Origin: a virus
Direction: 5' to 3' (one strand)
IMG/VR virus record: IMGVR_UViG_3300031774_000180
Span: 1 to 21,965 of that record
Length of the DNA: 21,965 nucleotides
The translations under genes and the position numbers were made by a program. Of this stretch, positions 14,977 to 21,409 are shown piece by piece (positions within the stretch are counted from its first letter, which is position 1; every line of letters starts with the position of its first letter). The notes beneath the pieces are model-generated. The model searched no databases, was not told the DNA's origin, and worked only from the letters and a program-made list of their open reading frames with translations.

Positions 14977-14992
14977 CGAGAGAGATTTAATT

Positions 14993-15064
14993 TGGAGCGG
15001 AGCAGAGGACTTGAACCTCCATCTTTAGGTTGGACACCTAACGTAATCGTTATACCAACTCCGC
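14993..15064 (-). tRNA. tRNA-Gly(UCC)-like gene with G33 and short D-loop
   Basis: On the minus strand 72 bases fold as a cloverleaf. The acceptor is GCGGAGT with GCTCCGC, a T discriminator and an encoded CCA. The D arm is GTA-TAACGAT-TAC. The anticodon arm is TTAGG-TGTCCAA-CCTAA, with a four-base variable loop. The T arm is GGAGG-TTCAAGT-CCTCT. Positions 34-36 read TCC, so glycine (GGA/GGG), and the GCGG acceptor start with discriminator U73 agree with glycine identity; T4 also encodes tRNA-Gly(UCC). Two oddities: position 33 is G rather than the almost universal U, and the seven-base D-loop lacks the GG pair that contacts the T-loop. It may be functional, altered or decaying. It has its own sigma70 promoter. 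Confidence 0.8.
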
Positions 15065-15077
15065 ATAATATGTATAT

Positions 15078-15107
15078 ATTATACCATAAATCTTAGGTCA
15101 ATGTCAA
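15078..15107 (-). promoter_or_regulatory. Sigma70 promoter for the tRNA
   Basis: On the minus strand TTGACA (15107-15102) and TATAAT (15083-15078) are both full consensus, separated by 18 bases. The -35 box contains the TGA stop codon of the ParB-like gene. The predicted start lies just ahead of the tRNA 5' end at 15064. Confidence 0.85.
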
Positions 15108-16078
15108 GCGATTTTTACTAATTCTTTTAAGTTTTCTTTACCACGTACTTGCGGAAGGAAACCTAGAACACGCAGTGGGAAAACGTCTAGTCCACATGCT
15201 TGAAGATCTGACTTGTGTTGATCCAACATTTTAAGGAACTTCTTTCTTTTAATATCTATAGTTGCCTTTGCAGTCGGAGATCCAACGTGTCCGATTAGAT
15301 CTGTATATTTACCTGTTTCCACGTAACGTGTAATAGCTTGCATGATAACACGATACTGGTAACCTTCACCAATACACGCACCGTAAGTATCAGTCGTTTC
15401 ATTATATTCACCACCAAGAGTGTATTCTGTAGAAGAATGATTCTCGATCCAGTCCTGTACTTTAGGTATGGACGTGTATAGGATATATGGTTGAGGAGTT
15501 CCTGCCTCTTCCATAACCATTTTTACTACACGGTTTCTACAAGTCTTATCTCTGGTTTTACCATAGATTCTTATGAACTCATCGTTGATTGCTTTCTCAT
15601 TGTTCTTGATACGACCAGTAGATACTTTTCGACTCAAGTGTTTACGCATGTCAACTTCTTTATTGAGATGTTTGGGATATCCCTCGTTCTCTCTTGCTTG
15701 TACATCTTCCATCTGTTCTGGTGTACCAGCGAACAAAGTAAAGATCCAGTCCTTTTGTCCCAAAGCACGAATTGCCTCAGATCTACCGTAACCATATACA
15801 AGAACATAAGGTTTGTCGTATTCATCACCACGGAAGTAAACAGCTGGGGGACATTCTTGATTATCCACACCATCTGCGAAAGACATTCGCAACTGTTCGA
15901 TTTCAGCGGGAGTGTGAGTTTCTACCTTACCAATGTTACCTTCGATATCATCAATGTGAATCAGATCAAAAGATAGTTTGGTATTTTTTACGGATGTTAC
16001 ACCAAGATCGGTGTAGTCGGGTAACGCAACAGCGTCACAGTTTGAATTGGCATAATCTGCCAGTGCTATAATAGCCAT
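15104..16078 (-). CDS. ParB/Srx-fold-like protein
   Basis: The 324-residue protein has the order of features seen in ParB N-terminal domains. There is an opening 'TPAEIEQLRMSFADG' helix (56-70), 'CPPAVYFRG' (76-84), 'YVLVYGYGRSEAIRALG' (91-107) with the G-x-G/H-R-x-x-A signature around Arg99, and 'TPEQMEDVQARENEG' (119-133) with the R-E-N-E motif. The ParB/Srx fold covers CTP-binding partition proteins, nucleases and phosphotransferases. A basic helical part follows (about 145-190), possibly DNA-binding, then a C-terminal region I do not recognise. GGAG precedes the ATG. It is the last protein gene of the minus cassette and has an overlapping early/late promoter. Fold membership is likely; the function is open. 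Confidence 0.65.
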   Translation of the reverse strand: MAIIALADYANSNCDAVALPDYTDLGVTSVKNTKLSFDLIHIDDIEGNIGKVETHTPAEIEQLRMSFADGVDNQECPPAVYFRGDEYDKPYVLVYGYGRSEAIRALGQKDWIFTLFAGTPEQMEDVQARENEGYPKHLNKEVDMRKHLSRKVSTGRIKNNEKAINDEFIRIYGKTRDKTCRNRVVKMVMEEAGTPQPYILYTSIPKVQDWIENHSSTEYTLGGEYNETTDTYGACIGEGYQYRVIMQAITRYVETGKYTDLIGHVGSPTAKATIDIKRKKFLKMLDQHKSDLQACGLDVFPLRVLGFLPQVRGKENLKELVKIA

Positions 16079-16145
16079 ATGATTTCTCCTATTGGATTAA
16101 ATTAAGTGAAGTATAAGACTCAATGAGAATTATAAAACACAGTAT

Positions 16146-16176
16146 TATTTATAAGATTTCTATCTTATAATGTCAA
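16146..16176 (-). promoter_or_regulatory. Overlapping sigma70 and T4-late promoter for the ParB-like gene
   Basis: On the minus strand TTGACA (16176-16171) is followed by 17 bases and then TATAAATA (16153-16146). The first six bases, TATAAA, make a near-consensus sigma70 -10, and the whole octamer is the exact T4 late element. It lies about 68 bases before the ATG, and its -35 is within the last codons of the upstream gene. Confidence 0.75.
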
Positions 16177-17290
16177 TATCGTCTGCATTTACATTCCATG
16201 TTTCCACGGTACGTCTCAGACGACCTTCGCTCTTGAGTTTGTCATAACGTTTGACGGCATTCTTACGCCACCATTCGGTAACACCTTCAAGAGAAAATCT
16301 GTCGAAGTTTTCCTTCTTAATTAATGTATCAGTTTCTAGGTTTAGATACTGCGGTACATTTTCATAACCGTATGTTGATACGAACGAACGTTTCTGTTCG
16401 GTCAGATCCTTTGCATCTGAGAAAGTTTGACAGAACTTCTTATAGGCAACTTCATCATGTACCTTGAGAGAGGCTTTGATGATAGATGCCATCTTGGTTT
16501 GAGTCTTTAGTTTACGAGATGAGGCGTCAACTGGAACCAAGGGTTCACCACCATTTTTCTCAATGAACCATGCACTTAGTCTGCGGAAAGTGTCGTCATT
16601 GATAAGTGGTAAGAAGTTTGAGTCTGTCAAACCATTGAATCGCAAGAATGGTTTCATACCATCGTATTGCGAAGCAGACTTAGTTGAACCATATAATGAT
16701 GTAGTCTCGAACATACAGAAGTTACTGTTGTACTTCTTGTTCAATGCTTCACGTGTATAATGGGAACAACAAATTGCGGCCAGTAATTTACCACCAAGAT
16801 AGTTGAAACCAAACGGTTGAGTAGGTACAATGTTGAACCCCATGATTGCGGAGTCATTGAACCTTTTCATAATGTCTGGATTCATACTGTCTAGCGGTTT
16901 TCCTAACCATTCGTTTCTGGGTTTACTATTAATAGTAGGGGAACCGAAACGAATCATACCAATTACTTTGTTGGTATTCTTTTCTTTAATTACCCACTTC
17001 AGTCCCTTGCCTGGGATTGATGCTTCCACTGGTGCGGATGTGACAATCTCCATATAGGACATGAATTGTTGTGCGGGCGATTCTGCGATTACGAACTCCA
17101 TCTCCGAAGGATGTATATCGAAATCACTGAACAAGTCTTCTTCAGGGCCCATGCCTGGCAGAGAGTACGGAAAGGATTCCATACGTTCCATCTTGACTTG
17201 TCTCATGTATTCATCGATGCGTTCTATGTTTCCAAAGAACTCATCAAAAGCGTTTGCACCATACAGTGCATCTTTGTGACTTAAAATCAT
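16160..17290 (-). CDS. DruA/DUF4338-like protein
   Basis: The 376-residue protein has a central block resembling the DUF4338 family, whose member DruA belongs to the Druantia defence system. Matching elements in order are 'KVIGMIRFGSP' (108-118), 'RNEWLGKPL' (125-133), 'IMGFNIVPTQPFGFNYLGGKLLA' region (149-171), 'KKYNSNFCMFETTSLYG' (185-201) with Glu195, 'SQYDGMKPFLRFNGLTDS' (207-224) and 'NDDTFRRL' (231-238). These parallel the family pattern of a lGal..sSP strand, a wLGw motif, ilP, a GgkLLA helix and an E-T motif. Other DUF4338 proteins occur with transposons and phages, and the biochemical activity is unknown to me. The N- and C-terminal parts are not recognised. It is driven by its own perfect sigma70 promoter, so early expression is likely. 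Confidence 0.55.
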   Translation of the reverse strand: MILSHKDALYGANAFDEFFGNIERIDEYMRQVKMERMESFPYSLPGMGPEEDLFSDFDIHPSEMEFVIAESPAQQFMSYMEIVTSAPVEASIPGKGLKWVIKEKNTNKVIGMIRFGSPTINSKPRNEWLGKPLDSMNPDIMKRFNDSAIMGFNIVPTQPFGFNYLGGKLLAAICCSHYTREALNKKYNSNFCMFETTSLYGSTKSASQYDGMKPFLRFNGLTDSNFLPLINDDTFRRLSAWFIEKNGGEPLVPVDASSRKLKTQTKMASIIKASLKVHDEVAYKKFCQTFSDAKDLTEQKRSFVSTYGYENVPQYLNLETDTLIKKENFDRFSLEGVTEWWRKNAVKRYDKLKSEGRLRRTVETWNVNADDIDIIR

Positions 17291-17316
17291 TTATAATACC
17301 TCATCATCTGTTACAC

Positions 17317-17345
17317 ATTATACAGTATGTAGCAAAGTTTGTCAA
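17317..17345 (-). promoter_or_regulatory. Perfect sigma70 promoter for the DruA-like gene
   Basis: On the minus strand TTGACA (17345-17340), 17 bases, TATAAT (17322-17317) is a full consensus match, 26 bases upstream of the gene's ATG. Its -35 box contains the TGA stop codon of the PhyH-like gene. Confidence 0.9.
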
Positions 17346-18037
17346 GTAATTTTTAATCGGTCTTGAGAATGATGTCCGTTGTATGTAGGTGGGTGGTTGT
17401 CGGTAGTAATATATTCCCACGCAACACTATATCTAAATCGATCACTGGTGTTCCGATAACAACTGTGAATCAACTGGGGGTGAAATAGTATGGCAAAGGG
17501 TTCATCTAGTTCAATGTCTATTACTTCTTTCCAATGTTTATCTGATATCCATTCGAATACACCGTGAGAATCTAATTCGTGAGATATTAGTTCGTGTTGA
17601 GAATTAGGTATAATCCGTAGACACCCATTCTCTCTTGTTGCACCTTGAACAAACACATCGCAACTGATCATCTTATTTGGATCTGCCTTTATGTAATAAT
17701 TGTCTTGATGCCAATCTACAGAGAATCCTTTACGTGGTATCATGGGGAAGAACTTAGAGATATATGTCTCTATATTGGGCCCTATCAGTTCCCTTGCATA
17801 CTTAACCAAAGTCTCATTTCTGCCAAGTCTAAATAGTTTACCAGATAACGACATCGCACAATCAAGTTTACATGGATTGTTCGGGTAGTTCATAACCCAA
17901 TACTGATCGGGAGTTTCCATACCAATGTGGGCAAGATTGTGACACTCTTCCAACAACTCATCGTACTCCGATTCGTTGAGAAAGTCGGTAACTATGACAT
18001 AACCGCATTCATGGAATTTTTTAATATCTCTGTTCAT
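17342..18037 (-). CDS. PhyH-type Fe(II)/2-oxoglutarate dioxygenase
   Basis: The 231-residue protein has the phytanoyl-CoA dioxygenase (PhyH) family layout: 'GYVIVTDFLNESEYDELLEE' at the start, the metal pair His110-x-Asp112 in 'VDWHQDNYY', 'ATRENGCLRIIPNSQH' (133-148), the distal His191 in 'QLIHSCYRNTS', and Arg202 for 2-oxoglutarate eleven residues later. All catalytic ligands are present, so an active oxygenase is expected. Substrate is unknown: such enzymes in marine phages may act on small metabolites, lipids, peptides or modified bases. It opens the minus-strand cassette. No ribosome binding site is visible before the ATG, and a GATAAATA element ends six bases upstream. Family call is strong; role is open. 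Confidence 0.87.
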   Translation of the reverse strand: MNRDIKKFHECGYVIVTDFLNESEYDELLEECHNLAHIGMETPDQYWVMNYPNNPCKLDCAMSLSGKLFRLGRNETLVKYARELIGPNIETYISKFFPMIPRKGFSVDWHQDNYYIKADPNKMISCDVFVQGATRENGCLRIIPNSQHELISHELDSHGVFEWISDKHWKEVIDIELDEPFAILFHPQLIHSCYRNTSDRFRYSVAWEYITTDNHPPTYNGHHSQDRLKIT

Positions 18038-18043
18038 GCGAGT

Positions 18044-18051
18044 TATTTATC
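18044..18051 (-). promoter_or_regulatory. Late-promoter-like GATAAATA facing the PhyH gene
   Basis: On the minus strand GATAAATA (18051-18044) differs by one base from the T4 late element and ends six bases before the PhyH ATG. If used, transcription would begin at or beside the start codon, giving a leaderless message. This is tentative. Confidence 0.4.
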
Positions 18052-18052
18052 G

Positions 18053-18060
18053 TATAAATA
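18053..18060 (+). promoter_or_regulatory. T4-type late promoter before the 18083 tail gene
   Basis: An exact TATAAATA at 18053-18060 lies 22 bases before the ATG at 18083, with an AGGAG ribosome binding site between. It is back-to-back with the minus-strand GATAAATA element, one base apart. Confidence 0.82.
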
Positions 18061-18082
18061 GAAGGGTATAGGAGAACATTTA

Positions 18083-18574
18083 ATGGCAGAACTAACTACT
18101 AACAAAAACTACTTGCAACCTACTGGATTTCGTGTTATAATAAGTAGGCAAAATTACCCAAACCTTGAGTACTTTGCACAAGGAGTAAACCACCCTGGCT
18201 CTACAGTTTCTCCATTGGAACTGGGAACACCAAGGATTACTTCTATCCCTTTAGCGGGAGATAAGATTACATACGGTAGTCTTACTATGGATATCATACT
18301 TGACGAAAACATGGTATCATATAAAGAGATGCAAGGTTGGTTAGAGAATACGTTGAACTTAAATCAGACATCTAATTCAGATGCGGAGTTCAATCCATAT
18401 CGTGACATTACTGTCAGTATCCTATCCAGTCATAACAATGCGAATACGCAGATACTATATAAGGACTGTATACCAACAAATATTAGTTCTATAGCGTTGA
18501 CTGCCAATACGTCTACCGTATCGTTTTTAACCTTTAATGTGGAGTTTAGATTTTCGTCTTTTGAATTGAGATAA
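18083..18574 (+). CDS. T4-like tail completion / tube-like structural protein
   Basis: The 163-residue protein has the order seen in small tail proteins of marine T4-like phages: 'LQPTGFRVIISRQNYPNLEYF', 'VNHPGSTVSPLELGTPR', 'PLAGDKITYGSLTMDIILDE', 'NMVSYKEMQGWLEN', 'DITVSILSSHNN', 'YKDCIPTNISSIAL' and a C-terminal 'FNVEFRFSSFEL'. The alternating strands resemble the tube fold of gp19 (compare gp19 'CFPTNIGEIAL' with 'CIPTNISSIAL'). Between the capsid gene and uvsY, related marine phages carry a gene usually named 3 (tail completion), so this is a candidate gp3; that rests on memory of gene order. A late promoter precedes it. Structural role likely; exact name uncertain. Confidence 0.7.
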   Translation: MAELTTNKNYLQPTGFRVIISRQNYPNLEYFAQGVNHPGSTVSPLELGTPRITSIPLAGDKITYGSLTMDIILDENMVSYKEMQGWLENTLNLNQTSNSDAEFNPYRDITVSILSSHNNANTQILYKDCIPTNISSIALTANTSTVSFLTFNVEFRFSSFELR

Positions 18575-18575
18575 T

Positions 18576-19217
18576 ATGCATTTTATTGAATTGAAGAATC
18601 CAAGGGTTCTTGATATATTAGAAAGGTTTCGTTATTTGTATCGTGATAAATATGACATCACCGAAACCAACCTACCTCTGTCTGACTTACTTGGGCATGG
18701 GGAAGAATACGTATCAGATGAATACCTAAGAGAAGTTTTGAAGATGGGGGAGAATCATGATGGTTCACCTAGAGCCGCCTTCTCATATCCAATAAAACCA
18801 GATCACTATCGTGGTACTGACACTCAGTACAAAAAAGATTATAATGGTGTTGATCAGGATATGCGACTAGAAGTCGGATTCAAAGAATCCGCATTAACTC
18901 AACTGTATCCGCCTCAAGGTTTTATTGACTGGCACAATAACGCTAACTCTTCGACATATAATATTTTATTTACGTGGAGTGAAACTGGTGATGGTTGGTT
19001 CAAGTGGTATGATAAAGAGAACAACAAGGTAGTGACTATGCCCGATAAAAAGGGGTGGAGTGCGAAAGCAGGATACTTTGGTAATTATGGTGACGGTGAT
19101 CTATGTTACCATAGTGCATACACTGATTGTTGGAGAATGACAATGGCATATGTAGTACCCAATGATGCGAAAGAATATTGGGAACAAATGTGCGACTATA
19201 TACAATGTGAGGATTAA
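18576..19217 (+). CDS. 2OG-Fe(II)-oxygenase-like protein with H-x-N motif
   Basis: The 213-residue protein contains 'YPPQGFIDWHNNANSSTYNI' (111-130), 'TGDGWFKWYD' (137-146), 'MPDKKGWSAKAGYFGN' (155-170) and 'CYHSAYTDCWRMTMAYV' (177-193). The spacing of His120, His179 and Arg187 on these strands fits a double-stranded beta-helix oxygenase. The usual second metal ligand (H-x-D/E) is replaced by Asn122 (H-N-N), so catalysis may be altered or lost, or the motif assignment may be shifted. I recall similar 'GFIGWHxN' proteins annotated as oxygenases in T4-like marine phages. It starts one base after the preceding stop and lies just before uvsY. Substrate unknown. Confidence 0.55.
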   Translation: MHFIELKNPRVLDILERFRYLYRDKYDITETNLPLSDLLGHGEEYVSDEYLREVLKMGENHDGSPRAAFSYPIKPDHYRGTDTQYKKDYNGVDQDMRLEVGFKESALTQLYPPQGFIDWHNNANSSTYNILFTWSETGDGWFKWYDKENNKVVTMPDKKGWSAKAGYFGNYGDGDLCYHSAYTDCWRMTMAYVVPNDAKEYWEQMCDYIQCED

Positions 19218-19220
19218 ATT

Positions 19221-19670
19221 ATGAAGTTAGATTTAGAAATGATATTAGGTGAGTGGAGAACGGATTGTCAAATCCCTACACACCAACTTGACGAAACGTC
19301 TCGTAACACACCGATGTTACATGCGAAATATTTGCAGTACCTATCTACAGCCAAGTTATCACTTAAACGTGCCGAACACGTACAGAAGATTTTACTTAAA
19401 GACAAGTGGTTGTACTATAACGGCAAGATGGATGAAGATGCAATCAAATCAAAAGGATGGGAACCAGATCCATTCAACGGTCTGAAGATTCTCAAAGGTG
19501 AGATGGAACATTACTACGACTCTGATCCAGAGATACAACGTAGTGAAGAGAAAATTGCGTATCTTAAAACTGTTATAGATACATTAAATGAAATTGTTAA
19601 TAATCTAAACTGGAGACATCAAACGATCGGTAACATGATCAGATGGAAACAGTTTGAGGCGGGAGCATAA
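19221..19670 (+). CDS. uvsY: UvsY recombination mediator
   Basis: The 149-residue protein compares with T4 UvsY (137). Shared style includes an N-terminal 'LDLEMILGEWRTDCQI', 'PMLHAKYLQYLSTAKLSLKRAEHVQ', then 'LLKDKWLYYNGKM', and the C-terminal 'TIGNMIRWKQFEAGA', which parallels T4 '..IKHIQDMRAFEAGK'. In T4, UvsY loads the UvsX recombinase on gp32-coated single-stranded DNA and is needed for recombination-dependent replication and repair. GAGG lies before the ATG at 19221. The next gene starts one base after its stop. uvsW following a few genes later supports the call. Confidence 0.9.
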   Translation: MKLDLEMILGEWRTDCQIPTHQLDETSRNTPMLHAKYLQYLSTAKLSLKRAEHVQKILLKDKWLYYNGKMDEDAIKSKGWEPDPFNGLKILKGEMEHYYDSDPEIQRSEEKIAYLKTVIDTLNEIVNNLNWRHQTIGNMIRWKQFEAGA

Positions 19671-19671
19671 A

Positions 19672-19920
19672 ATGAAATATATTGTATTAGGTGGTCAACA
19701 CTGTGGGTATTGCACCCAAGCAAAAAATCTCTTGGAAAGAAAAGAATTGGATTACGAGTATCGTGATATGATGGATATCAATCCTAAAGAGATGACTCGA
19801 CTTACGGATATCGCTGGCATACCACAGTTCAGAACTGTACCACAGATCTTCGTTGTAGAAGGAGAGACTTGGTGTTACGTTGGTGGATACACCGAGTTGA
19901 ATCACACCCTTAATGGATAA
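19672..19920 (+). CDS. Glutaredoxin-like protein
   Basis: The start is ATG at 19672, behind GGGAG at 19661-19665; an in-frame TTG at 19654 lies inside uvsY and is less likely. The 82-residue product has the glutaredoxin active site C-G-Y-C (residues 11-14, 'GGQHCGYCTQAKN') after a first strand, and the cis-proline loop 'RTVPQIFV' with a following 'GGYTEL' glutathione/partner loop. T4 encodes a comparable small redox protein (NrdC) that reduces ribonucleotide reductase; the same role is inferred. The stop overlaps the uvsW start by eight bases, so the genes are coupled. Confidence 0.88.
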   Translation: MKYIVLGGQHCGYCTQAKNLLERKELDYEYRDMMDINPKEMTRLTDIAGIPQFRTVPQIFVVEGETWCYVGGYTELNHTLNG

Positions 19921-21409
19921 CCAGATTCGCATAGGATTGCAGAACCACTCTCTATTATCAGTCGAGTGTAATGCACATCAAAGTCAGGAATTACGAGACT
20001 ACTTCTCGTTCTTCGTTCCTGGCTATCGTTTCATGCCTGCATTTAAAGCACGGAGATGGGACGGTAAAATAAAGTTATACAACATGGTGACCAAGACATT
20101 ACCTGTTGGACTTTATACTCACCTTAAAAAGTTTTGTGCGGACAGATTCTATCCACTACAACTAGTAGAACATGAAGTCTACGGTCACCCTGCTATGAAG
20201 AATAAGGTTGATCATCCCACACTCATGAAAGAAATAAAAGACTACGATGCACCGTTCGATGTTCGTGGTTACCAGTACGATGCAATTGTACATGGTATAG
20301 AAAACAAAAGAGCCCTTCTACTGTCACCTACAGGTAGTGGTAAATCGTTTATCATATATAACCTTATGAAATGGGTACTAGAACGTACTCGTAGAAAGGT
20401 ACTGATTATTGTTCCTACAACAAGTCTAGTGGAACAGATGTATAAGGATTTCGAAGACTACGGTATGGATGTTGCAAACGAGGCACATCGTATCTATTCG
20501 GGTAAGGAGAAGAAGACTGATAAACGAATAATCATCTCTACATGGCAGTCGATCTATCGATTCGGTACAGAGTGGTTTACTCAGTTTGATTCTGTATTCG
20601 GTGACGAGGTTCACCTATTTAAGGCGAAGTCTCTATCCACAATGATGGACAAGTGTGTGAATGCCTCTTATAGATGGGGTACGACTGGTACATTAGATGG
20701 TACTGAGACAAACAAATTGGTACTAGAAGGTTTATTCGGCCCCACATTCACGGTGACTACCACCGTAAAACTGATGGAGAACCAAACCTTGGCAGAACTG
20801 GACATATCTGTCCTGTTACTGCGATACCATAACGATATCTGTGAAATGATGAAAGACAAATCATATCAGGAAGAGGTTGACTACATTGTGACCAATCCAG
20901 ATAGACTGCGATTCGTTACCAACCTTGCAATGTCACAGGAAGGGAACACTCTGGTACTATTCCAGTTTGTTGAAAAACATGGGAAGTTACTTTACGATCA
21001 AATAAAAGAAAAAGTAAAAGATGATCGTAAGGTCTTTTATGTGTCGGGGGAAGTTGATGCGACTGACCGTGAACAGATAAGAGGAATCGTAGAAGGACAA
21101 AAAAATGCTATCATTGTTGCCTCACTTGGAACTTTTTCTACTGGGATTAATATACGGAATCTCCATAATATCATATTTGCTTCTCCAAGTAAATCACAAG
21201 TTAAGGTTCTTCAATCTATCGGCCGAGGGTTACGAAAGTCTGACGATGGGCGTACTACTAAGCTTTATGATATATCAGACGATCTACATACTAGAGGTTA
21301 CAAAAACTTTACTTTAAAACATAGTGCAGAAAGGATTAAGATATATACTAAAGAGGGGTTCAGATACAAGATCTACCCTATAAATTTAAAAGGACATAAT
21401 GATGAGTGA
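19913..21409 (+). CDS. uvsW: UvsW helicase
   Basis: The 498-residue protein matches T4 UvsW (503). Superfamily 2 motifs are visible: 'LLSPTGSGKSFIIY' (motif I, 138-145), 'IIVPTTSLVEQM' (Ia), 'FGDEVHLFKA' (DEVH box, 231-234), 'GTTGTLDG' (motif III, 256-263), then 'IIVASLGTFSTGIN' and 'QSIGRGLRKSDD' (motif VI) in the second RecA-like domain. The N-terminal 110 residues, with 'RWDGKIKLY', correspond to the UvsW DNA-binding domain. In T4, UvsW unwinds R-loops and branched recombination intermediates and helps switch from origin-driven to recombination-driven replication. Overlaps with the genes on both sides indicate coupling. Very secure. Confidence 0.95.
   Translation: MDNQIRIGLQNHSLLSVECNAHQSQELRDYFSFFVPGYRFMPAFKARRWDGKIKLYNMVTKTLPVGLYTHLKKFCADRFYPLQLVEHEVYGHPAMKNKVDHPTLMKEIKDYDAPFDVRGYQYDAIVHGIENKRALLLSPTGSGKSFIIYNLMKWVLERTRRKVLIIVPTTSLVEQMYKDFEDYGMDVANEAHRIYSGKEKKTDKRIIISTWQSIYRFGTEWFTQFDSVFGDEVHLFKAKSLSTMMDKCVNASYRWGTTGTLDGTETNKLVLEGLFGPTFTVTTTVKLMENQTLAELDISVLLLRYHNDICEMMKDKSYQEEVDYIVTNPDRLRFVTNLAMSQEGNTLVLFQFVEKHGKLLYDQIKEKVKDDRKVFYVSGEVDATDREQIRGIVEGQKNAIIVASLGTFSTGINIRNLHNIIFASPSKSQVKVLQSIGRGLRKSDDGRTTKLYDISDDLHTRGYKNFTLKHSAERIKIYTKEGFRYKIYPINLKGHNDE

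Noticed and set aside
14993-15064. Reading the tRNA as Asp (anticodon GTC, which would restore U33)
   Set aside because: It would destroy the TTAGG/CCTAA anticodon stem register, and the T discriminator and GCGG acceptor fit glycine rather than aspartate.
18113-18141. TTGCAA-17-TATAAT near the start of the 18083 gene, a possible early promoter for the uvsY-uvsW genes
   Set aside because: The -35 matches only four of six bases and it lies in coding sequence; too weak compared with the perfect sites elsewhere.
21379-21386. TATAAATT before the post-uvsW gene
   Set aside because: One mismatch from the late element and inside the uvsW coding end; not enough to call a promoter.
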